A stretch of 64,000 bases of DNA, taken from Candidatus Thorarchaeota archaeon MP8T_1 (GTDB lineage: Archaea > Asgardarchaeota > Thorarchaeia > Thorarchaeales > Thorarchaeaceae). Below are positions 7,166 through 15,895 of the stretch, one piece after another (within the stretch, counting starts at the first letter, position 1; each line of letters begins with the position of its first letter). Under the pieces are notes generated by a model. It was not told where the DNA came from. It saw only the letters and a list, made by a program, of their open reading frames with translations, and did not search any database. A program made the translations under genes and the position numbers. The stretch is from NCBI GenBank assembly GCA_002825465.1, contig PJER01000004.1, positions 1 to 64,000 on the forward strand, in the 5' to 3' direction.

Positions 7166-8758
7166 TTATACTGGAGTGATCGCACTGAATCCCTTTCGCA
7201 ATACTGTGTCAACAATCTCATCGGACTCTTTTGGAAAGTCCTTGTTAAAATGTGCTCCGCGGCTCTCCTTTCTCATTCGAGCCATTTTAATTATCAACTC
7301 TGCAACAAGAGCGATATTTCGCAATTCAATTAGATCAGGAGTGAGATGAAAGTCCCAGTAGAATTGATTAATCTCTCTCATAAGGAAACTGATTCGATTT
7401 CGTGCCCGAATGAGACGCTTGTTTGATCGTACAATACCTACGTAATTGATCATGATTCTTCTGATTTCCTCCCAGAGATGAGAGATAACAACTAGTTCAT
7501 CAGGGTCAGTCGCAGCACCTGGGTCCCATTGCGGAATGACGACCATAGATATGTCCTTCTTGATTTCTTCCACTGCGGCTATTGAGGCGTTATGCGCCAT
7601 TACGGTTGCTTCTAGTAGTGAATTAGAAGCAAGACGATTAGCTCCGTGAAAACCAGTGCATGCAGTTTCACCGATTGCATAGAGACCTGCAACATCAGTC
7701 CTTCCGTTAATATCGGATCTCACACCACCCATCATATAATGGGCTGCTGGAACGATAGGAATAGGCTCTTTCGTGATGTCAATACCTGCATCAAGACAGC
7801 CTTTGTATATCTGTGGAAATCGCTCTCTTATCCAGTCTGGATTCTTGAAGGAGATATCAAGCCACATATGATCTGCACCTGTTCTTTTTAGCTCATTGTC
7901 AATTGCCCTAGCAACTACATCACGAGGTGCAAGCTCTGCATCTTTGTGGTATTTAGGCATGAAGCGAGCACCATCTGGACCCAAAAGTTGTGCACCTTCG
8001 CCGCGAAGAGCTTCTGAAATCAGGAGAGACCTATATTTATGGTGAAAGAGTAGAGTTGGATGGAATTGAACCATTTCAAGATTCATCACACTTGCTCCAG
8101 CTCGATAAGCCATTGCAATCCCATCACCAGTGGCTACATCCGGGTTGCTTGTATACAGGAAAACCCTACCAGCCCCACCTGTTGCAAGAATAGTTACCCT
8201 AGATGAGAAGTGTTCAATCTCCTTGGTATTTTCATCAAATACGTATGCTCCATAGACACGATTGTTACGAACAAAGAGGTTGATAGCCATGTGATGTTCA
8301 AATACAGTAATGTTCTCAGCACTACCGATTCTTTCGACAAGGGCAAGTTCGATATCTCTACCAGTATGATCTTTTACATGAAGGACACGTCGTTTAGTAT
8401 GTCCACCTTCGAGACCAAGTTCGAATTCTCCATTATCTTCGGATTCGCAAAAGTCAACGCCAAGATCTATTAACTCGCGGATTCGTTCAGGACCATCTCG
8501 AATTATCTTTTCAACTACATCAGGATGGCAAAGATTGTCCCCAACTCGAAGTGTGTCTTGAATATGTAGTTCAACAGAATCATCAGGAGAAACTACTGCA
8601 GCAATACCGCCTTGAGCTCTGATTGTTGATGATTCAGTCAATTGACCTTTGGTAATGATGTGCACAGTACCGTGTTTTGCAGCCTTCAACGCAAACAAGA
8701 GGCCAGAGAGACCACTACCAATGACAAGAAAATCTGATTTGTACACATTATTTGCCAT
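7166..8758 (-). CDS. nadB: L-aspartate oxidase (NAD biosynthesis)
   Basis: A 530-residue flavoprotein that oxidises L-aspartate to iminoaspartate, the first step of de novo NAD synthesis. FAD-binding GxGxxG at the N-terminus (VIGSGLSGL), the STIRAQGGIAA motif, the substrate/FAD region around HFHP-like MVQFHPTL and GEGAQL, PAAHYMMGGV, and the final ETACTGFHGANRLASNSLLE. Length fits the family. The frame reaches GTG 8779, but GAGG precedes ATG 8758, which gives the usual short N-terminus. No quinolinate synthase (nadA) or nadC is in the window. It lies 17 bases downstream of nothing co-directional except the methyltransferase that follows it. Confidence 0.95.
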   Translation of the reverse strand: MANNVYKSDFLVIGSGLSGLLFALKAAKHGTVHIITKGQLTESSTIRAQGGIAAVVSPDDSVELHIQDTLRVGDNLCHPDVVEKIIRDGPERIRELIDLGVDFCESEDNGEFELGLEGGHTKRRVLHVKDHTGRDIELALVERIGSAENITVFEHHMAINLFVRNNRVYGAYVFDENTKEIEHFSSRVTILATGGAGRVFLYTSNPDVATGDGIAMAYRAGASVMNLEMVQFHPTLLFHHKYRSLLISEALRGEGAQLLGPDGARFMPKYHKDAELAPRDVVARAIDNELKRTGADHMWLDISFKNPDWIRERFPQIYKGCLDAGIDITKEPIPIVPAAHYMMGGVRSDINGRTDVAGLYAIGETACTGFHGANRLASNSLLEATVMAHNASIAAVEEIKKDISMVVIPQWDPGAATDPDELVVISHLWEEIRRIMINYVGIVRSNKRLIRARNRISFLMREINQFYWDFHLTPDLIELRNIALVAELIIKMARMRKESRGAHFNKDFPKESDEIVDTVLRKGFSAITPV

Positions 8759-8876
8759 TCTGATTTTCCTCATAACCACAGGACTGTATCTGCTTCATAA
8801 GCCTTCTTGATTTTGTAGAAAGATATTAACACCAGCGATTACTATTAATTTCAAGGCAAATCTGGAAGGACAGCCC

Positions 8877-9575
8877 GTGACAACATGTGAAGAGTGTAAG
8901 AGATTTGGCTATAGCCGCACAAATCAAGAATCGTATCCGTGTGCGTTGTGTGGAGAACTTCGCTGTGAGGATCATATGATATGGGTACCTTCACATGAGT
9001 TGGAGAAACCCTATGAAGAAGCAGAAGCAATAATTGAATTAATCAAATACGATAAAATTGGAGGCTACTATGGATTCTGTGGAAAGCCCTCTCATGTTCC
9101 AAGAGGACTGCCCATCAGGCATGGTAAGGAGAAAGAAGGGGGAAAAGTCATCCATACAATCCTCGATCATGAGAAGAAACCAGGATTAGAGAGCTTTCGT
9201 ATGTGGGAGATAGGATCTATTGAAGATGGTTTTGAAACACCATGGGAAGTGAAACGCTACACTCTATCTTGTTCATTAGCACCTGTTATGGCACTCATTG
9301 CTAATATGTACCTGGCTGGAAGAGAACCAACTTCATTCTTGGAGAATCTCCATAATTCTGCTTTCAGTACTTTTGCAAATAAGAAACCAATATTCTTTCT
9401 AGAGGATGTATCCAAATTTGTGAAGAAAGTCGGTTCTAACCCATCCAAGGAAGACCTGTTCAAGTATACTTGCTCTAGATGTGCAGTTATACCCTGCATG
9501 AACAGACAGGTACCATTTCATGACAAGAAGATGTTCAATAAATTAGTAAAGGAACCAGATATACTAAGTCAATGA
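8877..9575 (+). CDS. Zinc-finger protein with N-terminal B-box/AN1-like Cys cluster
   Basis: A 232-residue protein with a Cys/His cluster at residues about 4-34 (CEECK, CALCGELRCEDH), like AN1 or B-box fingers, and a second cluster near 200-210 (CSRCAVIPCMN). The middle is mixed alpha/beta with no motif known to me. Start is GTG 8877, seven bases after GGAAGGA. It reads with the following longin-like gene after a 35-base gap, which may or may not be one transcript. Two Cys clusters far apart in sequence could come together in one metal-bound domain. Function unknown. Confidence 0.65.
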   Translation: MTTCEECKRFGYSRTNQESYPCALCGELRCEDHMIWVPSHELEKPYEEAEAIIELIKYDKIGGYYGFCGKPSHVPRGLPIRHGKEKEGGKVIHTILDHEKKPGLESFRMWEIGSIEDGFETPWEVKRYTLSCSLAPVMALIANMYLAGREPTSFLENLHNSAFSTFANKKPIFFLEDVSKFVKKVGSNPSKEDLFKYTCSRCAVIPCMNRQVPFHDKKMFNKLVKEPDILSQ

Positions 9576-9610
9576 TTTACCATCTCAAATAGCATTAAAA
9601 GAGGGCTTGA

Positions 9611-10516
9611 ATGGCGCAAATGCAGCGCGAGGACAACGCAATGGATATCGAAGGCGTAGTAATTTTCGAAGCTAATTCAGGCGTTCCACTTTATTCAAAG
9701 ATGAAAGGAAAGACAGACCCATCCCTCTTCTCAAGTTTTGTCAGTGCAATTGGTCACTTCTCAAAAGAAATGAGATTTGGAGGCTTATCCTCTTTTACTA
9801 CAGAAGAGAAAGTCATCTATCTTGCACCTCGTGAAAAGACAATTACAGCTCTAATCGCCCCAAAAAAGAAAGAGTATCAGGAAGCATATTCTCTTGCAAG
9901 TGAGTTAGGTAGAAGATTCGAAGATGGCCGTCACATAACCTCTATGCCATTAACAGAGGATTATGATGATTTCGAAGAAGTAGCGGATGAATTTCTAAAG
10001 CGAATCAAGAACCCATTTGTAAGCAATGTCTCGAGTTTTGTGCATAGTATATACGGGGGCGAGGTTTCTATAGAAGCGAGACTCTTCAAAAGGGATGGTG
10101 GTCAAGGAACCATCGATATTCTGATAGACACAACCTCAGAAAATAATGGTTCGGGAAATGGTGGAACTCATTTTGGAGAGCGCTACATCTTTGTCAAAGT
10201 GACTGAAGGTATCTTGGGAAGGGTGCAACTTATCGATTTCATTGATTCACTCGATAGATTTGGAGTCAGATTCATGGACAAGGAGGAGTTTGTCTTTAGA
10301 CCATATTTCCCCGCTCGTGCCGTTGTTGTAGCAAGAGAATTTGATCAAGGAGCATTGCAGTTCCTTGAGAAATACACACGTAAAGGTAAGACATTCATCG
10401 ATGGAGCTCACATCTACGCAGGTCTGAAGATTAAAGATGTCCCAAAGGAAACTCGTTGTTTTGTGGACCTATGGCAATGGAGAGACGATACAACTCCTCA
10501 GAAAGTTGAGATATAA
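9611..10516 (+). CDS. Longin-like domain protein
   Basis: A 301-residue protein. Residues about 12-115 repeat the longin-like pattern of the small protein at 2892-3281: VVIFEANSGVPLYSK, SLFSSFVSAIGHFSKE, LSSFTTEEKVIYLAP, EKTITALIAP and a final helix. The C-terminal 170 residues form a second alpha/beta unit without a motif I know (VSIEARLFKRDGGQ, RPYFPARAVVVAREFDQG). No TM. Such longin proteins in Asgard archaea are suspected GTPase or trafficking partners; that is inference here. It follows the zinc-finger gene at 35 bases and converges with the TPR gene (one base between stops). Confidence 0.65.
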   Translation: MAQMQREDNAMDIEGVVIFEANSGVPLYSKMKGKTDPSLFSSFVSAIGHFSKEMRFGGLSSFTTEEKVIYLAPREKTITALIAPKKKEYQEAYSLASELGRRFEDGRHITSMPLTEDYDDFEEVADEFLKRIKNPFVSNVSSFVHSIYGGEVSIEARLFKRDGGQGTIDILIDTTSENNGSGNGGTHFGERYIFVKVTEGILGRVQLIDFIDSLDRFGVRFMDKEEFVFRPYFPARAVVVAREFDQGALQFLEKYTRKGKTFIDGAHIYAGLKIKDVPKETRCFVDLWQWRDDTTPQKVEI

Positions 10517-10517
10517 T

Positions 10518-11189
10518 CTAACCAATGACAGTACCACAGTATTTGCAAGTTGTCATCTTTCCTTGCTTGAGAGCTGAACCCTGTCCCATCGAAAGTTTCG
10601 ATCCACACATTGGGCAGAGCCAGATTGGAAGTGCATCACCAGTTCCTTCATCAGGTACATCGGCTCCTAATTCCTTCAGAGCGTTCTCGACCCACGAGGT
10701 GAAGGTTGTTTGATTTGCAGCTCGAAATGCCTCTAACGCTAGTTCATAATTCTGCTGTGCCTCTTCTAGACGTGCAAGACCTCGCAGAGCTTTACCCAAT
10801 CCATAGGCATTCCATGCAATATACCAATTATCAGCAATACTCTTTGCTTGCTCGAGACCTTGATTGAAGAATTTTGTAGCTCCAGCATAATTCATCTTAT
10901 GTAGAGTGATTTGACCTAAACCCCAATTTGCAGCAGCCTGATACCATAGATTTGACATGCCAGATCCCTCTGCAAGAAGCTCGCCGTAAAGCTTCTCTGC
11001 ATTTTTGATCTCACGGGCATTGAGAGCACAATCACCCATGACTCGTAAAGCTTCGATTGCTCTATCAACACGGCCTTCCTTCTGGAAATTCTTCCGTGCG
11101 TTCTCAGCTTCTTTGATTCCGTTCTTAAAATCTGCAGTCTGATGATACCTTACTGCTTTCTGAAGGTGTTCTTCCCCACTAGGACTCAT
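10518..11189 (-). CDS. TPR protein with C-terminal zinc ribbon
   Basis: A 223-residue protein. Residues about 5-170 contain four to five TPR-like helical hairpins (for example WYIAWNAYGLGKALRGLARL and AQQNYELALEAFRAANQ). The last 40 residues hold a zinc ribbon, CPMCG and CKYCG. A TPR scaffold fused to a zinc ribbon suggests an adaptor for protein complexes, but there is no direct clue to the partner. ATG 11189 has no strong ribosome binding site. It lies about 30 bases past the DMT transporter gene and could be read with it. Confidence 0.8.
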   Translation of the reverse strand: MSPSGEEHLQKAVRYHQTADFKNGIKEAENARKNFQKEGRVDRAIEALRVMGDCALNAREIKNAEKLYGELLAEGSGMSNLWYQAAANWGLGQITLHKMNYAGATKFFNQGLEQAKSIADNWYIAWNAYGLGKALRGLARLEEAQQNYELALEAFRAANQTTFTSWVENALKELGADVPDEGTGDALPIWLCPMCGSKLSMGQGSALKQGKMTTCKYCGTVIG

Positions 11190-11219
11190 GCCATTCTGAT
11201 ATCAATTGCTAATTATAAG

Positions 11220-12158
11220 TCATTGGACAGATTGTTCTTCTTCAGATATTCCTGCGAATCGAACAAATGCAACTCCAATTATAGCAATAATTCCAGCAAG
11301 TAGAGTAATAATCTCAGGAGGTTCGCCTAAGACGAAATCTCCAGCAACACTAACAAATGGGACTAGAAAGAGAAATGAAGAGGCCTTAGGTGCCCCAATT
11401 GCTTCTACTGCTGAAAAGTAAAGAACATATGCAAGGCCAGATGCCAAGATTCCAGAAAACAAGAGCCCAGCCATAGACCAGAAATCAAAGATAAGAACCA
11501 GTTGAGTTCCTTCTATCAGTACTAGATAGATGAAGGGGAGGATCATGAGTGATGAAACACCATGTTTGATCGTCATGACTATGTATCTATTCGCACCTTC
11601 AAGATAGTGTAAGGTGATTGTATAGGCACCCCAAGCAACCATGGCAATTAATGCAAAGAATATTCCTAGCTCCAATCCTGGAAGGAGTGTAAGTGAATTC
11701 CACAAAAATACCAAGCCACCAAAAAGACCTAGAAGAAATCCAAGAATTTTCAGAGGAGTCAAACGTTCTTTAAACTTGTATACCCCATAGATGAGAACCA
11801 GAATAGGACACAGGTTTACAATTATAGACGAAGTTCCAGAACTAATATACTCCACACTCATATGCAAGGTCATCACAAAGATAGCAGATGCAAATGCACT
11901 CAGAAGTAACATCTTTTTGTAAGGTGCAATCTCACTATGTATCTCTACTAGTCCTTGTTTTTTGATTGCTAAAACTGCAATCATAGTGAGTGCACCGATG
12001 AAATATCGAAAGAATCCGTAAAGGATCCCTGAAACACGAATAGGGTCAATACCAGATAAGAATCGAGCTACTACGAAATTACTTCCCCATAGGAATATTA
12101 TTGCAGCTAATAGTAGGTAAGGCCGCCGAGATGACACAAATCTCCGAATACTAGCCAT
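11220..12158 (-). CDS. EamA/DMT-family transporter
   Basis: A 312-residue membrane protein with ten hydrophobic helices in two repeats, typical of drug/metabolite transporter (EamA) permeases: AIIFLWGSNFVVARFL at the first helix, the FFRYF helix, VYKFKERLTPLKILGFLLG at the end of the first half, and a parallel ending in the second half (LGEPPEIITLLAGIIAIIGV). Members export amino acids or other metabolites. The substrate cannot be read from sequence. Encoded just after the glycosidase-like gene on the same strand (26 bases), so possibly one transcript. Confidence 0.9.
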   Translation of the reverse strand: MASIRRFVSSRRPYLLLAAIIFLWGSNFVVARFLSGIDPIRVSGILYGFFRYFIGALTMIAVLAIKKQGLVEIHSEIAPYKKMLLLSAFASAIFVMTLHMSVEYISSGTSSIIVNLCPILVLIYGVYKFKERLTPLKILGFLLGLFGGLVFLWNSLTLLPGLELGIFFALIAMVAWGAYTITLHYLEGANRYIVMTIKHGVSSLMILPFIYLVLIEGTQLVLIFDFWSMAGLLFSGILASGLAYVLYFSAVEAIGAPKASSFLFLVPFVSVAGDFVLGEPPEIITLLAGIIAIIGVAFVRFAGISEEEQSVQ

Positions 12159-12183
12159 TACTTAGCACTAGTGGTTGATACTA

Positions 12184-14496
12184 TCACTTGTGAAATGTTA
12201 GAACAGTTTCATCTGAGAGAGGTACTACTTTCAAATATTGACTTGCCACTTTAGAGGTTCTTTCAACAATACTAGCACCGTAACACTTCATCATAGGAAT
12301 CGGTACACTAGTAGGAATATGAACCTCATATTCTTCGGGTAACTCAGTACGATTGATTTCAATTTGATGCTGGTTGGATGAAGCCCCTACTTCGATATGT
12401 GAAGTGCCAGAAATGGTTGGAAGTGATGAGATAATGAGTGATTTCTTAGCAGTGAACCATTCTGTGGGGATTCCAGCAAGAACTACAAGATTTGGACCCT
12501 CTTCGAAGAGAATCATGTCACGTACAAGAAGGACAAAATCTGCAGCAGCTATGACACTAGATCCAACACCAGCACTTCCTCCATAGGTGCGAGTATTAAC
12601 AAACTCGGGAAGGTGATAGTCATCGCCAAAGAAATCAACAACCCGTTCGAAGAGTGGTTGTACAGGGTCTCGTTGTTTTGTAATAGTATAATAATGAGCT
12701 ATTCGTAGAGCCAAATGACTAGAATATAGTTCCCTGGGTTGGAAGGATTTCCAAAGTCCATTCACTATGTGTCGTTTTACAATTTTATCATGAAGGAGTT
12801 TTAAAAATCCCAGATCTAATTCAGATATGTGAAGCAATGCAACAGAAGCCAAAACATCAAGAATCGCTCTCTCTATTCTAGACATAGCAGGATCTGAGGG
12901 TCGTAACCAACGTGCATGCTCAATCTCTTTTGCCTTAGCAAACACAAAGTCTTGATACTTCACAATAAACTCATAGATCTCTTTGGCGAGCCCTTTATCA
13001 TGAAGATCAACAAAAAATCTATACGCTGTTTTCAAGGCTGCAAGGTTCCAGAGACTATCTTCGAAACCAGATAATACCCCCTCGTCAACTACAAGATAAT
13101 GTTGTAATGTAGGTTCACCATTCATTTCTTTATCTTCAGAGGTTTCAGTGATGCCTACCTCATGCTTAAGAGATTCAATGACTCCAGAAGTGTGTTTTCG
13201 GAAAATTTGCATATATTCAGAAGAAAATCTAGCATTTGATACATGTTCATAATATTGGAGGATACCCAATAAGAGTGGACTATATTTTGAAGTTTTCAAA
13301 GAACCATCGGGAATCTTCTCTGTTGCTAACAGCTTGTTAACAATATTTTCAGATACAGTATTACATCCAGTACGAATCAATGCTAAAAGAATACGTACAC
13401 GTTCTTTCCAGCTGAATGATGCAAAATAAGAGTTTTCAGGAAATATGAATGGGAATGCTTGAATAGAGAGATTGGCAGTTGCTTGGTTGAAAGCATCATC
13501 AATCTTTGTATCTGGAAACATCACTGAAACTCGTTCATTTGAAAAATCGAACCAACGTCCAACAGACCTGTCTCGATCTGCACTTGACATTTGAATACTG
13601 GTTGGATCATCTCCCTTTTTACTTTCGAATAATGGAGAAGAAAAGAATATAGTTTCAGAACCTGCAGGAGTAAGCGTTACGTCAAATCGGAAAATTGTAG
13701 TAGCTAGACCAATTTTAGACTTAAATTGAACATCTTGTTGATTAGTTGCTGCAATCACGCTGTCAGGAAGATTAGCTTCATTTGCCTCACTCATGATAAT
13801 TGCAGTTGGTTTTTTATCAAACATAAGTGTGAGATTGCCATTGACAAATAGCTTCTGATTGCTGGTGTCATATTCAACAATCTCAATTGGTTCAACTCCT
13901 AGAGGAGATAGTGGTCGAACACATCCATAGAATGTGAATGTGGTCTCTTCAAGTCCATGATTCCGTAAGACTATCTCGTTGTTAATATATTCAGAATTAT
14001 CTTTGACAGTATGATAAACAAGACGATTGAACTCTACAGAGCTGATTTGAGTCTTCCATTCATAGAGTTGGTCCTCTGTAGAAATCAATTGCAATTGTGG
14101 ACCGTCCTTACCAATCAAAGCAGGAAATACTAATTTCTCGTCTTGCAAGAGCCAAAAATCAATAGACCCAAAATCAAATTGTGGAGTGACAAGACCTCGT
14201 GAATCTACAATCCCAAACCGTTTGGTTCCCACACCACCAAGGTTAGACCAATTCCTATACATAGAATTATGATATTCAGTGATATGTTGTCCTTCAATGT
14301 CAAGTTCTTTAATGGAGAGTATCACCCAAGAGGGGCACATCCAAGGTTCTGCTTCAATAAACACCTTTGCATTCAGTAGTCCTCTCAGATGTTCCACTTC
14401 TTGATATGGAAGTAAGGGATCTTCTGAAAGGGTTAGTCCATGATTTTTTACACTCTTTCGAAACCTGTCGAGTTGTGCCTGTTCATCAAGTATCAA
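12184..14496 (-). CDS. Six-hairpin glycosidase-like protein
   Basis: A 770-residue soluble protein without signal peptide. The N-terminal 320 residues look beta-rich (for example FTFYGCVRPLSPLG). The middle 400 residues are helical hairpins as in (alpha/alpha)6 glycosidases, starting near DDAFNQATANLSIQAFPF. The C-terminal beta domain has the usual close of such enzymes (VVLAGIPTEWF, SLPTISGTSHIEVG). I cannot point to catalytic acids with confidence, and the family is unnamed to me. The lack of a signal peptide suggests a cytosolic role, perhaps on glycans or glycogen-like polymers. Start TTG 14496 with AGAGGT six bases upstream. It is divergent from the ABC operon. Confidence 0.6.
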   Translation of the reverse strand: MILDEQAQLDRFRKSVKNHGLTLSEDPLLPYQEVEHLRGLLNAKVFIEAEPWMCPSWVILSIKELDIEGQHITEYHNSMYRNWSNLGGVGTKRFGIVDSRGLVTPQFDFGSIDFWLLQDEKLVFPALIGKDGPQLQLISTEDQLYEWKTQISSVEFNRLVYHTVKDNSEYINNEIVLRNHGLEETTFTFYGCVRPLSPLGVEPIEIVEYDTSNQKLFVNGNLTLMFDKKPTAIIMSEANEANLPDSVIAATNQQDVQFKSKIGLATTIFRFDVTLTPAGSETIFFSSPLFESKKGDDPTSIQMSSADRDRSVGRWFDFSNERVSVMFPDTKIDDAFNQATANLSIQAFPFIFPENSYFASFSWKERVRILLALIRTGCNTVSENIVNKLLATEKIPDGSLKTSKYSPLLLGILQYYEHVSNARFSSEYMQIFRKHTSGVIESLKHEVGITETSEDKEMNGEPTLQHYLVVDEGVLSGFEDSLWNLAALKTAYRFFVDLHDKGLAKEIYEFIVKYQDFVFAKAKEIEHARWLRPSDPAMSRIERAILDVLASVALLHISELDLGFLKLLHDKIVKRHIVNGLWKSFQPRELYSSHLALRIAHYYTITKQRDPVQPLFERVVDFFGDDYHLPEFVNTRTYGGSAGVGSSVIAAADFVLLVRDMILFEEGPNLVVLAGIPTEWFTAKKSLIISSLPTISGTSHIEVGASSNQHQIEINRTELPEEYEVHIPTSVPIPMMKCYGASIVERTSKVASQYLKVVPLSDETVLTFHK

Positions 14497-14641
14497 TTTC
14501 GAACCTCTTGCAGTATAGCAAAATAGTCAAAACGCCTTATTTGTAATATTCGTCTATTGGTATGATTCACGCTAAAGCCTTAATAACCTAAGAAAAGAGG
14601 GAGCAAATGATTTCAAAGCCGCCAATCATGGGGTCGTCATA

Positions 14642-15886
14642 ATGGCTGAAGTTCTTACAAAACCATCTCGACGCATTCGAAATATGGTAGCAAAAGAACT
14701 TAGGCTAATCATCAAGGATAAGGTAGCTATACTATTGATTTTCCTCCTTCCAGCAGTGCTCATCGGAATGCTATGGTATGTAACTGACCAGAGTGGCATG
14801 GGAGGACTGGATCTGGGTGGCGGTATGGGTGGAATTGGAGGAGGTGGAGGCGGGGAGGACAATGCGACCTCTACAGTCGCCACAAATATCACAACGACAA
14901 CCACAACAACGACTCCTAATGTAACTGAAGAAGATGAAACAATTCTTGGTGTAGTGGATCTGGATACAACACGAACGTATGCTGGGGAAGACCTCTCGGA
15001 GAATCTGACATCTTATTTTGAGATGCTGTTTGACAGGGTTATTTCGTTCAATACGACAGCTGATGCATATAGGGCACTCTATGAAAAGAGGATTGATGTC
15101 TATGTTGTTATACCTGACGGATTTGAAGCAAATCTTACCATCAATGAACCAACCTATATCGAAGTTCACTATGATGGTAACGATTTCATAGGTTCATCCA
15201 CCTTTACTGGACTCATTCAAGGAGCGACTATTCTATTTAGAGTATCAAAATTATGGATTCGTTCAGAAGTTTTCCCAGGAATGGTAATCGAATTCACACC
15301 AGGCGGAGGCTTTCTCGAGGCGATATTTGGTGGATTCATTGTAATCTTCTCAAGTTATCTTGGAATAGCTATGACCTCTGCACAGAGTATTGTTGGCGAT
15401 GAGCCGCTGAGAAGGATGTTATTGACACCTACAAATCGTCTTGAGGTCATTGTAGCCAAAGTCCTGGGGTATGTAATCATTGGATTTTTGCAATCACTCT
15501 TACTGGTCACTCTTTGGGTTCTGGCATTCTCATTAGAGTTGAGCACCAGTTTCTTCTCATTAGTTATTATAATGACTCTTAGTGCACTGACTGGATCGGC
15601 AACAGGAATTCTCATTTCAGCAATCGCGAATACTAGGTTGCAAGCAAATCAGATGTTTCTCTTTGTCCTATTTGGTACATTGATTCTATCAGGATTCTTC
15701 ATAGACGTCGGTGCTCTCAATGACATTCTACCAATGAACCAAGGAAATGCATTACTCATTGATACAGCATTCAAAGGACTATCATTACTGCAGGTACTTG
15801 ACCGAATTTTGGTTCTATGCGGATTTACAGTCTTTGCTATATTAGCAGCCACATTCATCTTCGCACGAAAACCAACACTAGGATAG
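14642..15886 (+). CDS. ABC-2 type permease, first gene of the surface ABC operon
   Basis: A 414-residue ABC-2 permease. One TM helix after a basic N-terminus (about 27-50), an extracytoplasmic domain of about 150 residues, then five to six C-terminal TM helices with the conserved EPLRRMLLTPTNRLEVIVAK loop between them. The extracellular part starts with a Gly-rich stretch (GGGMGGIGGGGGG) and a Thr-run (ATSTVATNITTTTTTTTPN), likely a flexible glycosylated linker. A homodimer would be expected. GGGG precedes ATG 14642. Nine bases separate it from the ATPase gene. Cargo unknown. Confidence 0.9.
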   Translation: MAEVLTKPSRRIRNMVAKELRLIIKDKVAILLIFLLPAVLIGMLWYVTDQSGMGGLDLGGGMGGIGGGGGGEDNATSTVATNITTTTTTTTPNVTEEDETILGVVDLDTTRTYAGEDLSENLTSYFEMLFDRVISFNTTADAYRALYEKRIDVYVVIPDGFEANLTINEPTYIEVHYDGNDFIGSSTFTGLIQGATILFRVSKLWIRSEVFPGMVIEFTPGGGFLEAIFGGFIVIFSSYLGIAMTSAQSIVGDEPLRRMLLTPTNRLEVIVAKVLGYVIIGFLQSLLLVTLWVLAFSLELSTSFFSLVIIMTLSALTGSATGILISAIANTRLQANQMFLFVLFGTLILSGFFIDVGALNDILPMNQGNALLIDTAFKGLSLLQVLDRILVLCGFTVFAILAATFIFARKPTLG

Positions 15887-15895
15887 GGTGATACA

